A stretch of 64,000 nucleotides of DNA from Arthrobacter sp. ISL-48 (GCF_018613805.1 NZ_JAGGPL010000022.1:1-64000), one strand, 5' to 3'. Shown: positions 49,378-58,800, counted from the stretch's first letter. Program-made: numbers and translations. Notes: a model not told the origin generated them from the sequence alone.

Positions 49378-50520
49378 TTACAGGCCCATCCGGTCAAGCC
49401 ATAGCTTGGCGTCGTGGATTTCCGGTTCGGTGGGCAGGTTGTCGGCTGACTCCCAAACCCTGTTGAACCCGTCCATCCCGGCTACATCCACTACCGCGCG
49501 GACAAACCTGGCGCCGTCGGAGTACTGGCGCATCTTCGCATCCAGGCCCAGCAGGTTGCGGATAAATTTCTCGATCACGCCACGGTCCTTGCCGCGGTCG
49601 TTGAAGCGCTGCCGGATGGTCTTTACGGTCGGAATAATGCTTGCGTCCACGGCGTCCATGACCACGTTTGCGTGGCCTTCCAGGAGGCTCATGACCGCCG
49701 TCAGATGGGACAGGGACGCCTTCTCTTCCGGATTCTGCAGGAGATCCAGGATGGCGCCGCGGCCTGGGGCGTCGCCGCCGGCGCTGCGGTCCTTGAGCGA
49801 GCGGGCCGCGGCGGAGGCGCGTTCCATGAGCGAGTCCACGTTCCCCAGCAAGTGCCCGCTGAGGTTGTCGATCTCGGCCAGCATGTGGTGGCGGAGCCAG
49901 GGAGCCGCCGCGAACTGCACCCGGTGGGTTTGCTCGTGCAGGCAGACCCAGAGCCGGAAGTCCTCGGGGACGACGTTAAGCTGGCGCTCCACCGAAACGA
50001 TGTTAGGGACCACCAGCAGCAGCCGCCCACCGGACGGTGCCGTGGAACCCTCTGCCAGGGCGGCGAATGGATCGTACTGGCCGAGTACCTTGCTGGACAG
50101 GAAGGCCAGAACGGCGCCCAGTTGGCTGCCTGTGATGGCGCCGCTGACGCTGGCTGCCGCGGGGCTCATGCTGCCGCGGCGGCTTTCGAGCATCTTCTCC
50201 ATAGCTGGTTTGAGCATCACCGCGAAGCTTTGGGTGTTGGCCTTGGCCCAGTTGGCACGGTCCACCACCAGGACCGACGAGTCGCGGAGGTCCCGGGCGG
50301 CTTCCAGGCCGGTGATTTCGTGAACATGCGGTACCGAGGCGTCGGCGAGGCGGCGCAGGCTGTCGACGGCATCACCGATTTCGGCCGAATCCAGCAGAGG
50401 GCCCGCGGACGCCAGGCGCGCTGCGGTGGAGGCGGCGAGGTCCCAGTTAATGAGGGATTGGGCCGGGCCGGGCGACGCTTGTGCGGACGAATCACGTGCT
50501 GTGGACTCCATAGTTCCCAT
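49378..50520 (-). CDS. zinc-dependent metalloprotease (DUF2342 family)
   Basis: 380 residues; a second ATG lies three codons in. The zinc motif is HEQTH in RLWVCLHEQTHRVQFAAAPWLR, followed by a Glu in LSLLEGHANVVMDAVD. Other family phrases: INWDLAASTAARLASAGP, VVDRANWAKANTQSFAVMLKP, GQYDPFAA, GRLLLVVPNIVSVERQL. The family is found beside dacB and tilS across actinobacteria; the physiological substrate is not known. One base separates its stop from tilS. Confidence 0.88.
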   Translation of the reverse strand: MGTMESTARDSSAQASPGPAQSLINWDLAASTAARLASAGPLLDSAEIGDAVDSLRRLADASVPHVHEITGLEAARDLRDSSVLVVDRANWAKANTQSFAVMLKPAMEKMLESRRGSMSPAAASVSGAITGSQLGAVLAFLSSKVLGQYDPFAALAEGSTAPSGGRLLLVVPNIVSVERQLNVVPEDFRLWVCLHEQTHRVQFAAAPWLRHHMLAEIDNLSGHLLGNVDSLMERASAAARSLKDRSAGGDAPGRGAILDLLQNPEEKASLSHLTAVMSLLEGHANVVMDAVDASIIPTVKTIRQRFNDRGKDRGVIEKFIRNLLGLDAKMRQYSDGARFVRAVVDVAGMDGFNRVWESADNLPTEPEIHDAKLWLDRMGL

Positions 50521-50603
50521 CAGACCACAGACGACGGCGGATCGGCCTTAAGTTCGCTGACCGGCGAACGCCTGTGCCACGGTCCGGCCCCTCGCGACGG
50601 GAA

Positions 50604-50990
50604 TCAGGACTGCGGCGCGCGCTCCTCCATCAGCCAATTCATGGCGTCGGTCCTCGAATTGAAAAAGCGGGTGGGGCAGGGTGGGATGTGCACGCCGAGG
50701 AAGAAGTTGGCGAGGACCCGGTCCACGGGGCTGGATCCCAGCAACGCGATCCGGGAGGCCGCGCAGGGGATGGAAAAAACGGCGCGGGCCTGACGGCTCA
50801 CAGATGCCGTGGTGGCCATGTCAACCAGCATCGGATACTCCGACCCATCGGCGGCCTCATTAACTGCCGCCATTGCAGCGTGGGCGTCGACCGCTTCGAT
50901 CCTGACGCTTTGCCTCCACACAAGGTGGATAATCTGATCGGCCTCAAGTGCTACCGTGCCTTTGCCGCCTTCAACCGTGATCGGTTCCAC
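50604..50990 (-). CDS. STAS/SpoIIAA-like protein (DUF7793 type), unknown role
   Basis: 128 residues from GTG 50990, with GGGGGA six bases upstream; the longer frame runs into the neighbouring VOC gene. EPITVEGGKGTVALEADQI then IIHLVWRQSVRIEAVDAH, AAMAAVNEAADGSEYPMLVDMAT, SIPCAASRIALLGSSPVDRV and LANFFLGVHIPPCPTRFFNS. The alternation of strands and helices and the phrase on a protected residue pair resembles single-domain STAS/SEC14-like proteins common in Arthrobacter. I assign no function. It interrupts the otherwise conserved dacB - metalloprotease neighbourhood, together with the VOC gene. Confidence 0.65.
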   Translation of the reverse strand: MEPITVEGGKGTVALEADQIIHLVWRQSVRIEAVDAHAAMAAVNEAADGSEYPMLVDMATTASVSRQARAVFSIPCAASRIALLGSSPVDRVLANFFLGVHIPPCPTRFFNSRTDAMNWLMEERAPQS

Positions 50991-51045
50991 TGCCTGTCCC
51001 CCAAAAAGTCTCGGCTGAACATATCCTATTCCCTTTTGCCCAGGC

Positions 51046-51651
51046 TTATGCGGCCTCCCACGTGAACCCGTCCGGGTCGGTGAAGGGCCCGGCATTACTG
51101 CCGATCGCGAGCCGGTGGGATCCGGAGCCGTCGGGGTCGACGCCGGCGTCCTTGGCGAGGGCGCGGCGCCCGTAGAGCCCCAGCTTGACCGGACTCGAGG
51201 GCATGGCGAACTCGACGTACTTGCCGAAGCTCTTACCTACTGTGAGGCCCTGGTCAACGTAGAACCGTTTGCTCGCAGCCACGTCCGTGGCTGCCATCAG
51301 GAGCACGATCTTCTCGACCGCCCGAGTGGCCGGACCAGTGTCCTTCTTCGCCGACGTCGCGACCTTCCAGATGGCGCCATCCGGAGCTTGCACGACGCCG
51401 CCGTAGCCCCAGATCGACTTATTGACCGGCTTCAGTGGCGTTGCGCCAGCCTCCAGTGCGGTGTCGATGAGGCTGCTGACGGTGGACGGCTGCGACACGA
51501 TGAGCGACAGCGTGAACCCACGGAAGCCTGTCGTCGAGGTATCCGAGGCTCGCACGCGCAACCGCGGGCCCAGTCCGAAGGCGGCGGCATAGAAGGCAGT
51601 GGCGGCCGCGGGGTCGGGTACTTCGAGGGTTACGGATTCTATGGAAGTCAT
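51046..51651 (-). CDS. two-domain VOC (glyoxalase-fold) protein
   Basis: 201 residues with two VOC modules: SIESVTLEVPDPAAATAFYAAAFGLGPRLRV, GGVVQAPDGAIWKVATSAKKD, then VEKIVLLMAATDVAASKRFYVDQGLTVGKSFGKYVEFAM and FTDPDGFTWEAA. Family members include glyoxalases, dioxygenases and antibiotic-binding proteins; metal ligands cannot be assigned reliably. Divalent-metal use and substrate unknown. A stand-alone gene inserted between dacB and the DUF7793 gene. Confidence 0.8.
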   Translation of the reverse strand: MTSIESVTLEVPDPAAATAFYAAAFGLGPRLRVRASDTSTTGFRGFTLSLIVSQPSTVSSLIDTALEAGATPLKPVNKSIWGYGGVVQAPDGAIWKVATSAKKDTGPATRAVEKIVLLMAATDVAASKRFYVDQGLTVGKSFGKYVEFAMPSSPVKLGLYGRRALAKDAGVDPDGSGSHRLAIGSNAGPFTDPDGFTWEAA

Positions 51652-51752
51652 GGCAGGTCCTTCGGTGAGTCGGGTGGGTCGTGCATTTGACTTTAGGCTG
51701 CGGCCTCCGTGACTGCTTCTCCGATCCTGCCCGATCCGTTCCGCACCGGTGT

Positions 51753-53264
51753 TTAGCGGCAGCCGCAGGCCGCCAGCGCCGTGGCCGCCCGGTCCAGGGC
51801 TTCCTTGTTGCCTGCGGCTCCAGGCGTCAGTCCATTGCCGATAAAGGAAAAGATTAGGAGGCGGCCATCCGCGTCGACCACGTAGCCGCTGAGTGCGATG
51901 ACCGAGTTCAGCGTCCCGGTCTTGGCCCGCACCAGGCCGGCGCCGCGGGCCGTGGCGTCGTCCCCGTAACGGGTACCAAGGGTTCCGGTGAGACCGGCCA
52001 CCGGGAATCCGGCCAGAGCCGCGCGGAGCCTGGTGTCCGCGCCGGAGGTGATGGCACGCACCACTTCCGCGAACTGGCGGGCAGAGACCTGGTTATCCAG
52101 CGCCAGCCCGCACACGTCCGCAAGCCTCATGTTGTCCGTGGGGATGCCCAGCTCCGTGAGCTGCCTCCGTACTGCCTCCGTGGCCGCACCGTTGCTGCCC
52201 GGCTGCCCGGCGGCCACTGCGGACATCCGCCCAAGGGCCTCGGCCAGGTAGTTGTCCGAGGTCTGCAGCATCAGGTCCACCTGCTGGCTTACCGTGGCGG
52301 ATTGCACTTCTGCCAGGACGGCCGGTGCGCCGGCACCTGCATCCGGCGCGGAAGAAGCCTGGAAACGCCCGACGCCGTCCGCCACGGTGAGACCGGCAGC
52401 GGCACCGGCCGCTTTGATCTGAACGGCGAACGCTTCTGCTGCGGCGGCCGCCCCGTCCTGGGGCCGGGCACCGGTGGTGACGGCAGGGTCAAAGCGGGCA
52501 GAGTTCAGTGCGAGCGGATAGAGCGGTGCCACCTCACCGGCGTCCACGTCACCTTGCGCCCACGCCGGGTTCAGGGCCGGCCCGCTGAAGAGCGAATCGT
52601 CCACCAGGACCGTCACTTGCCCGGTGGTACCACTCTTCTGCAGCGCCGCAACGGTTGATGCGGCGAGCGTGGCCAGTCCGGCGTGGCCCATCACTTGGGT
52701 TGGCACAGATTCGCCGGGGCCGAGGAGGACGTCGCCTCCCCCGGTGAGTACTACCTGCCCCGCCGCGGGACCGGCGAGGACCTTGGTGCTGAACCGGCGG
52801 TCCGGCCCCATGGCCCGCAAAGCAGCAACGGCGGTCAGCAGCTTCATGTTGGAGGCGGGGATCCTGTTGTCGGATCCACCGTGGTCAAAGAGGACCTGGC
52901 CGGTGAGCGCATCCTGGACGAGCCCCGTAAAGCCGCCGCCGCCGTCGGCCTTCAACAGCGGCTCCAGCTGCGCCGTTACGGCGGAAGGCAACGGGACCTG
53001 CGCCTTGTCCTGCAGCGGGGGCAGGCCCTGACGCGGGGCGAGCGTGGCAGGGGGCTGCTGCCACGACGGCGGCAGGGGGGTGGCGGCTGGCTGTTCAGGA
53101 CCGACGAAGGCCGGCGCCACGACCAGGGCCGCGGGGATGGCAAGCACGACGATCAGCACGAGCAGCAGAAGGTCGGGCCAGGCCTTCAACAGGCGGCTGA
53201 CCGTGCCCTTGTTGAGGCGCTGGGGCGCGCCCTCGACAGCCCGCGGGCGGCTTGTTTCCTTCAT
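51753..53264 (-). CDS. dacB: D-alanyl-D-alanine carboxypeptidase/endopeptidase (PBP4 type)
   Basis: 503 residues from ATG 53264 (AGGATC upstream). One membrane helix (about 28-52; LLLLVLIVVLAIPAALVVAPAFVG) anchors it, then a Pro-rich linker. Catalytic motifs of S13 peptidases: SxxK in IPASNMKLLTAVAALRAMG, SxN in LQTSDNYLAEALGRM and KTG in RAKTGTLNSVIALSGY. It trims peptidoglycan stems. The insert domain of class C PBPs is present. Diverges from ppa. Confidence 0.93.
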   Translation of the reverse strand: MKETSRPRAVEGAPQRLNKGTVSRLLKAWPDLLLLVLIVVLAIPAALVVAPAFVGPEQPAATPLPPSWQQPPATLAPRQGLPPLQDKAQVPLPSAVTAQLEPLLKADGGGGFTGLVQDALTGQVLFDHGGSDNRIPASNMKLLTAVAALRAMGPDRRFSTKVLAGPAAGQVVLTGGGDVLLGPGESVPTQVMGHAGLATLAASTVAALQKSGTTGQVTVLVDDSLFSGPALNPAWAQGDVDAGEVAPLYPLALNSARFDPAVTTGARPQDGAAAAAEAFAVQIKAAGAAAGLTVADGVGRFQASSAPDAGAGAPAVLAEVQSATVSQQVDLMLQTSDNYLAEALGRMSAVAAGQPGSNGAATEAVRRQLTELGIPTDNMRLADVCGLALDNQVSARQFAEVVRAITSGADTRLRAALAGFPVAGLTGTLGTRYGDDATARGAGLVRAKTGTLNSVIALSGYVVDADGRLLIFSFIGNGLTPGAAGNKEALDRAATALAACGCR

Positions 53265-53417
53265 GCTGGTGCTGATCCTCAAGTCCCGAAAATTCCCCAC
53301 AGTTCCTGAAACTTGGGCCTCTCGCTATATCCTCAATAGTAGTCGGCGGCACTGACCCTCCTTTTGCCGAGCGTTAAGTTGTGCCGCGAACCCCCTGCAA
53401 TTGCCGAGGAGCATTCC

Positions 53418-53906
53418 ATGAAGCATGACGTGACCATCGAGATTCCCAAGGGATCCCGCGTCAAGTACGAAGTTGACCACGAGACCGGCCGCGTCCGCCT
53501 GGACCGCGTCCTCTTCACCTCCATGCAGTACCCCACGCACTACGGGTTCTTCGAGAACACCCTGGGCGAAGACGGCGACCCGCTGGATGCACTGGTGCTC
53601 CTGCAGGACTTCGATCTGCATCCCGGCGTCATCGTCGAGTCCCGCCCCATCGGCGTCTTCAACATGACCGACGACGGCGGCGGAGACGCCAAGGTTCTCT
53701 GCGTCCCGGTTGACGCCCGCTTTGACCACATCCAGGAAGTCAGCGATGTCAGCGAATTCCTGATCAAGGAAATCGAGCACTTCTTCACCCGGTACAAGGA
53801 CCTGGAGCCGGGCAAATGGGTCAAGGCCGAGGGCTGGGGCGACCGCGCCGCCGCCGAAGCCGAGCTCGAAGCCTCCATCAAGCGCTACGTTCCGGTAGCC
53901 CACTAG
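53418..53906 (+). CDS. ppa: inorganic pyrophosphatase, family I
   Basis: 162 residues from ATG 53418 with GAGGAG eight bases upstream. Hydrolyses PPi. VTIEIPKGSRVKYEVDHETGRVRLDRVLFTSMQYPTHYGF, the metal-binding GEDGDPLDALVLLQ (D-x-D-P-x-D), and IGVFNMTDDGGGDAKVLCVPVDARFDHIQEVSDV. Normal actinobacterial length. The -10-like TATATC near 53323 on the plus strand could be its promoter. Confidence 0.97.
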   Translation: MKHDVTIEIPKGSRVKYEVDHETGRVRLDRVLFTSMQYPTHYGFFENTLGEDGDPLDALVLLQDFDLHPGVIVESRPIGVFNMTDDGGGDAKVLCVPVDARFDHIQEVSDVSEFLIKEIEHFFTRYKDLEPGKWVKAEGWGDRAAAEAELEASIKRYVPVAH

Positions 53907-53933
53907 CCTCATCCCCTGCTCCCCAGGGGAGCA

Positions 53934-53977
53934 CGACGGCGGCTGCCGGGTTCCGCGGAACCGGGCGGCCGCCGTCG
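53934..53977 (+). terminator. hairpin after ppa
   Basis: CGACGGCGGC (53934-53943) pairs with GCCGCCGTCG (53968-53977); an inner stem CCGGGTTCC / GGAACCGGG extends it. Only a short T run follows, typical for high-GC hosts. A second small hairpin CTCCCCAGGGGAG lies just before it. Confidence 0.7.
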
Positions 53978-54022
53978 GCGTTTAACAGCTCTGATGCTGG
54001 ACGACTAGGAAGTGTGGGACTT

Positions 54023-55348
54023 ATGCAGGTGAAACCGGCCTTTGCCCCGCCGTGCGGGCCCGTCGCCGGCTGGCGGGATGGGGAAGTGATCCGCGCCACC
54101 GGGATCCCCTATGCCACTGCCGGGCGTTTTCAGCCGCCTTTCCCAGCGGCTGCCTGGACTGAGGTCCTTGAGGCAACATCCCCAGCGCCAGCCTGCCCGC
54201 AAGCACCGGTGCCGTTTCTCGACGACATCCTGGGCACCCGGTACGGCGAACTCCCCGGCAGTGAAGACTGCCTGAACCTGTCCATCACCATGCCGGCCGA
54301 CCTCGGCACGGATGAACGGCTGCCCGTCATGGTGTGGATCCACGGCGGTTCCTACACCACGGGTTCCGGCGACCTGGCCATCTTCGACCCCGCCGTGCTG
54401 GTGGCCGAAAACCGCGTGGTGGTGGTGTCCGTGACGTACCGGCTGGGCCTGTTCGGATTCCTGGCCACACGGTCAGGCCGTCCGGGGAACCTGGGCCTGC
54501 TGGACCAGTTGGAGGCGTTCCGCTGGGTGCAACGGAACATTTCCGCATTCGGCGGCGACCCGGGCCGGGTTACCGCCTTCGGCCAGTCTGCGGGCGGTGA
54601 CGCTATCGCCCACCTGATGGCCACCCCGGAGGCGCCGTCGCTTTTCCAGCGCGCCATCATCCAGAGCGCACCCCTGGGCATCGCCCGGGGGAGGGGCAGG
54701 ATGAACCACGCCATGGGCATCGCGGCGGAGGCCGTCACCGCGGAGACCCCGGCGATGGATGTGGTGGCGCGGGAGGACGACGTGGCCCAGGTGGCCCGCA
54801 AATTCGGGATCTTGGCAGCAATGCCTTTCGGGACACAGTACGGCCACGCGCCGCTGCCGGAGGAAGCCGGCATCGAAGCTGCGTGGAACCGCGCCGCGCC
54901 GGGGATCGAGGTGCTGATCGGACACACGTCCGAAGAGGCGCGCCTGTTCCTGCCTCGCAGCCCCCTGGTCAGTCAACTGGGCAAAGTCCCTGTTGTCGGC
55001 AGGACCGCCGTCAGGATGATCAGCCGGGTGGTAACGGAAGCAGTGTATGGACGGGCAGCCCGGAAGTTTGCACGCCGCCACGCCCGCGCCGGCGGCAGGG
55101 CACACAGGTACGTGCTCTCGTGGGGAGCGCCCGGGAACTACTACGGCGCCGCCCATACTGTGGACCTGCCGCTGCTATTTGGAAACCAGAAGACTTGGGC
55201 AGCTGCCGGGCTTCTCGACGGCGCCACCTGGGAAGAGATCGACGACGTCGGACGGGCGTTGCGGGGGCTCTGGGCATCCTTTGCCCGGGGGGACGGCTTG
55301 GGCCACAGCGGCGGCATGCCCGGCGCCTTCCGGTACCGCTCCGCGTAA
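54023..55348 (+). CDS. carboxylesterase type B
   Basis: 441 residues from ATG 54023. Family phrases: RATGIPYATAGRFQPP, GSEDCLNLSITMPA, LPVMVWIHGGSYTTGSGDL (oxyanion), VVVVSVTYRLGLFGFLA, GNLGLLDQLEAFRWVQRNI and the nucleophile elbow GRVTAFGQSAGGDAIAHLMAT. The Glu/His partners lie near GHTSEEARLF and GAAHTVDLPLLFG. Shorter than most type B esterases, as in bacteria. No signal peptide. Substrate unknown. Confidence 0.85.
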   Translation: MQVKPAFAPPCGPVAGWRDGEVIRATGIPYATAGRFQPPFPAAAWTEVLEATSPAPACPQAPVPFLDDILGTRYGELPGSEDCLNLSITMPADLGTDERLPVMVWIHGGSYTTGSGDLAIFDPAVLVAENRVVVVSVTYRLGLFGFLATRSGRPGNLGLLDQLEAFRWVQRNISAFGGDPGRVTAFGQSAGGDAIAHLMATPEAPSLFQRAIIQSAPLGIARGRGRMNHAMGIAAEAVTAETPAMDVVAREDDVAQVARKFGILAAMPFGTQYGHAPLPEEAGIEAAWNRAAPGIEVLIGHTSEEARLFLPRSPLVSQLGKVPVVGRTAVRMISRVVTEAVYGRAARKFARRHARAGGRAHRYVLSWGAPGNYYGAAHTVDLPLLFGNQKTWAAAGLLDGATWEEIDDVGRALRGLWASFARGDGLGHSGGMPGAFRYRSA

Positions 55349-55444
55349 ACCGGGGTTTTGTCCAGCCACGGCGACTTCCGAAGTGGCAAAGCCGCCAGAT
55401 GTTGACCAAAATCCGTGCAGCGTCTCACGGGACTGAGCGGTTAT

Positions 55445-57940
55445 TCAGGTACCGAGCGACCAGTTCCTGATTTCCTCCGGGTCCTCGCCATGGGTGCGGG
55501 TGTGTTCGCGGGCCCGGATTTGCTGGTCCTGAAGGTTTTGGCGGAGCAGAGAGTGCCTTTCCGCCATGCCCGGAACACGGTCAATAGCGTCAATGGCCAG
55601 CTGGAAGCGGTCGATCCCGTTGAGCATGGCCATGTCGAACGGCGTGGTGGTGGTCCCCTCCTCCTTATAGCCGCGCACGTGCAGGCCCTCCTGGTTGTAG
55701 CGGCGGTAGGCCAGTCGATGGATCAGCGACGGATAGCCGTGGTACGCGAAGATGATCGGCTTGTCCGCCGTGAAGACGCCGTCGAAGTCGCGTGACGTCA
55801 TGCCGTGCGGGTGCTCGCCCGCGTCCTGGAGCCGCATCAGATCCACTACATTGACCACACGGACTTTCAGCCCGGGAGCACCCTTCTTGAGCAGTTCCGC
55901 TGCGGCCACAGTCTCCACGGTGGGCACATCGCCGGCGCAGGCGAGCACCACGTCCGGCTCCTCACCCGGCACCTCCGAACCCGCGAACTCCCAGATCCCC
56001 AGCCCGCGCTGGCAGTGGTGCGCGGCGTCTGCGGGACCCAGCCAGGTGGGCGAAGGCTGCTTGCCGCTGACCACGATGTTCACGTAATCCGTCGATGCCA
56101 GGCAGTGCTCCATGACGGACAGCAGGGTGTTCGCGTCCGGCGGCAGATACACCCGGATGACCTCGGCCTTTTTGTTCACCGCGTGGTCGATGAAGCCGGG
56201 GTCCTGATGGGAGAACCCGTTGTGGTCCTGCTGCCAGACATGCGAGGACAGCAGGTAGTTCAGGGAGGCCACCGGCTGGCGCCAGTGAAGCTTGCGGTGA
56301 ACCTTGAGCCACTTCGCGTGCTGGTTAAACATCGAGTCAACGATGTGGATGAAGGCCTCGTAGCAGCTGAACACGCCGTGCCGGCCGGTCAGGAGATAAC
56401 CTTCCAGCCAGCCCTGGCACAGGTGCTCGCTGAGTACCTCAAGGACCCTGCCAGACCGGGCGAGGTGTTCGTCCACGTCGTCGATCCGGTACTGCCACAC
56501 CTTGTCGGTGACCTCGTAGACGTTCTGGAGCCGGTTGGAAGCTGTTTCGTCGGGCCCGAAGAGGCGGAACGTCTCCATGTTCAGCGAAATGACATCCCGC
56601 ATCCATGACCCCAGGGTGAGCATCGGGCTGACCCGCACGGTTCCAGGTGCCGCCACTTCCACCGCGTGGTCTTCATAGGCAGGCAGATCGAGGGCCCGGC
56701 GCAGCAGGCCCCCGTTGGCGTGCGGAGTTGCGCTCATCCGGAAGTTCCCGGTGGGCGCGGCCTCGGCGATGTCCGGCCGTAGCCGGCCACCGCCGTCGAA
56801 CAGTTCCTCCGGATGGTACGACTGGAGCCACTCCCCCAGCTGCTTCAGGTGCTCCGCGTTGGTGCGGACCTCGGCCAGCGGGACCTGGTGGCTCCGCCAA
56901 GTGCCCTCCACCTGCAGTCCGTCCACAGTGCGCGGTCCCGTCCAGCCCTTGGGCGAGCGCAGCACAATCATGGGCCAGCGCGGTGCGGCGCCGGCCGCGG
57001 TGCCCGTTTTCGTGCCCCCGGTTTCCGTGCCCCCGGTTTCCGTTTCCCCGGTTTCCGTGCCCGGAGTGTCCGCAACGCCCCGGCGCGAATTTTGGATGGT
57101 GCGGATACCGGCCAGGCAATCTTCCAGCGCCGCCGCAAAATCGCGGTGCGCCTGGGCAATGTTGTCCGGATCCGAGACGGTCACGAAGTATGGCTCGTGG
57201 CCGTAACCGCGCAGGAGCTGGTCCAGTTGCTCCTCCGGCATGCGTGCCAGCACGGTGGGGTTGGCGATCTTGTAACCGTTCAGGTGCAGGATGGGCAGCA
57301 CGGCACCGTCCGCCGCCGGATCGAGGAAATTCTGCGAATGCCAGCTCGCCGCGAGCGGCCCGGTCTCGGCTTCGCCGTCTCCAATCACGACGGCCGTGAT
57401 CAGCTGGGGGTTGTCGAACACTGAACCGTACGCATGGGCCAGCGAATAGCCCAACTCACCGCCCTCGCTGATGGAGCCCGGGGTCTCCGGCGCGGCGTGG
57501 CTGGGAATGCCGCCGGGGTACGAAAACTGGCGGAACAGCTCGGCCATCCCGGCCTCGTCGTTGCCCACATGGCCGTAGATCTCGGAATAGGTCCCCTCCA
57601 GCCAGGCGTTGGCCACCACTGCCGGACCGCCGTGACCGGGGCCCGCGACAAACAGCATTTCCTGGGAATCCCTACGAATCAGCCGGTTGAGGTGGGCATA
57701 AATGAAGTTCAGTCCGGGCGTGGTTCCCCAGTGCCCCAGGAGGCGGGATTTGGTGTCCTCAGCCCTGAGCGCTCGGCGGAGGAGCGGGTTGGAGCGCAGG
57801 TAGATCTGACCCACGGAAAGGTAGTTTGCAGCCCGCCACCAGCGGTCCACCTGTTCCAGTTCATCGCTTCCCGCAAGCCCCGTTGCGGCTCCGCGTGTCG
57901 TGACGCCACCGTGTGGGTCCTCGTCCGGGCCGTTGGCCAT
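55445..57940 (-). CDS. xfp: xylulose-5-phosphate/fructose-6-phosphate phosphoketolase
   Basis: 831 residues, GGGAGGA before the ATG. Splits xylulose-5-P (and often fructose-6-P) with phosphate into acetyl-P and a triose/tetrose-P. RAANYLSVGQIYLRSNPLL, the TPP site GDGEAETGPLAASWHSQNFLDP, LHLNGYKIANPT, IVLRSPKGWTGP, LGSWMRDVISLN and HDGNTHQ-type region replaced by SSHVWQQDHNGFSHQDPGF are all family landmarks. Around residues 293-314 it has a Gly/Thr/Glu repeat insert encoded by a tandem DNA repeat. The 260-base gap to the divergent gene at 58201 holds both promoters. Confidence 0.94.
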   Translation of the reverse strand: MANGPDEDPHGGVTTRGAATGLAGSDELEQVDRWWRAANYLSVGQIYLRSNPLLRRALRAEDTKSRLLGHWGTTPGLNFIYAHLNRLIRRDSQEMLFVAGPGHGGPAVVANAWLEGTYSEIYGHVGNDEAGMAELFRQFSYPGGIPSHAAPETPGSISEGGELGYSLAHAYGSVFDNPQLITAVVIGDGEAETGPLAASWHSQNFLDPAADGAVLPILHLNGYKIANPTVLARMPEEQLDQLLRGYGHEPYFVTVSDPDNIAQAHRDFAAALEDCLAGIRTIQNSRRGVADTPGTETGETETGGTETGGTKTGTAAGAAPRWPMIVLRSPKGWTGPRTVDGLQVEGTWRSHQVPLAEVRTNAEHLKQLGEWLQSYHPEELFDGGGRLRPDIAEAAPTGNFRMSATPHANGGLLRRALDLPAYEDHAVEVAAPGTVRVSPMLTLGSWMRDVISLNMETFRLFGPDETASNRLQNVYEVTDKVWQYRIDDVDEHLARSGRVLEVLSEHLCQGWLEGYLLTGRHGVFSCYEAFIHIVDSMFNQHAKWLKVHRKLHWRQPVASLNYLLSSHVWQQDHNGFSHQDPGFIDHAVNKKAEVIRVYLPPDANTLLSVMEHCLASTDYVNIVVSGKQPSPTWLGPADAAHHCQRGLGIWEFAGSEVPGEEPDVVLACAGDVPTVETVAAAELLKKGAPGLKVRVVNVVDLMRLQDAGEHPHGMTSRDFDGVFTADKPIIFAYHGYPSLIHRLAYRRYNQEGLHVRGYKEEGTTTTPFDMAMLNGIDRFQLAIDAIDRVPGMAERHSLLRQNLQDQQIRAREHTRTHGEDPEEIRNWSLGT
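57003..57062. repeat. four 15-bp tandem repeats inside xfp
   Basis: Four copies of a CCGGTTTCCGTGCCC-like unit run through 57003-57062 with two or three changes. In xfp they encode a T-E/K-T-G-G run in a loop that is not conserved in phosphoketolases. Length could vary by slippage without shifting the frame. Confidence 0.75.
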
Positions 57941-58200
57941 GGCATTCCTCCCGATACGTCATGCCACCGGTTGGCAGCGTCCTCCCCCATCGCAACAGAT
58001 ACCTGGGCCCGAGACAACCCGTCGGCGGGGAGTTGATCCAGAACGGCCTCCAACAGGCCGGTGTCCCAGGCGCTGGCACCGGCTCCCAACTGCAGGCGCC
58101 CACCGTCCTCCACGCCGCGATGTCGCTGGATTGAGCCGCCTGGACCGGGCCGCTGGACTCGCCTTGCCTCTTATCTGCCACCCGGTAGTCTTTGACCACA

Positions 58201-58800
58201 ATGTTCACGTTGACCATCAACCAAACGGATAGCCGGCGCGACGGCGACCGCGTCCCTCAACTGTTGAAGGACCTGCGGCACATTCCGGCGCGCCTTGATT
58301 TCGACAGGTCGGTGGAGGATGAGGTGCAGGGCATCGTGGACTGCCCGCATCAGGCGGTGGAGTCTGCCCTGATTGCCCTGCGCTGCGGCTCCTGGTACGT
58401 GGGGATCGGCGTAGGCCCAGTCAATGAGCCCCTGCCCAACCAGATCAAGGATGCGTCCGGGCATGGCCTGGTCTACGCCCGGCGGGCTGTGGACCGCCTC
58501 CGGAACGGCAAGGACCGGGTGCCTGTGGCTGTGGAAGGCCCACTGGCAGACGTGGCCAGCGAGGCCGAGGCCGTACTTCGGCTGATGGGTCATATCGTTC
58601 GGGGAAGAACCGGTGCCGAGTGGCGTGTCCTGGACCTTCTGACTCCGGGCGTCCGCGGCCAGCAAAAGGCGGTGGCCCACGAACTTGGCATTACGACACA
58701 GGCCGTCAGCAAGGCGGTGGCCCGGGCGCAGTGGAACGAAGAGCACGCTGCCCGCCCTGCCGCGGCCCGGCTGCTGGCTTTGATCCTCGAGGTGCGCTGA
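58201..58800 (+). CDS. HTH-domain protein, function unknown
   Basis: 199 residues from ATG 58201. The first half is a small alpha/beta domain (FTLTINQTDSRRDGDRVPQLL, RHIPARLDFDRSVEDEVQG, LRCGSWYVGIGVG). The end is a clear helix-turn-helix: EWRVLDLLTPGVRGQQKAVAHELGITTQAVSKAVARAQWNEE. This layout is known from SatD-like and other proteins that count copies of a regulator site, but I do not assign a role. It diverges from xfp. Whether it controls xfp is a testable idea only. Confidence 0.65.
   Translation: MFTLTINQTDSRRDGDRVPQLLKDLRHIPARLDFDRSVEDEVQGIVDCPHQAVESALIALRCGSWYVGIGVGPVNEPLPNQIKDASGHGLVYARRAVDRLRNGKDRVPVAVEGPLADVASEAEAVLRLMGHIVRGRTGAEWRVLDLLTPGVRGQQKAVAHELGITTQAVSKAVARAQWNEEHAARPAAARLLALILEVR

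Noticed and set aside
57709..58113. Minus-strand frame starting MEDGGRLQLG upstream of and overlapping xfp
   Set aside because: It reads naturally for about 60 codons but has no ribosome site, runs through the xfp start and continues as a shadow of xfp.
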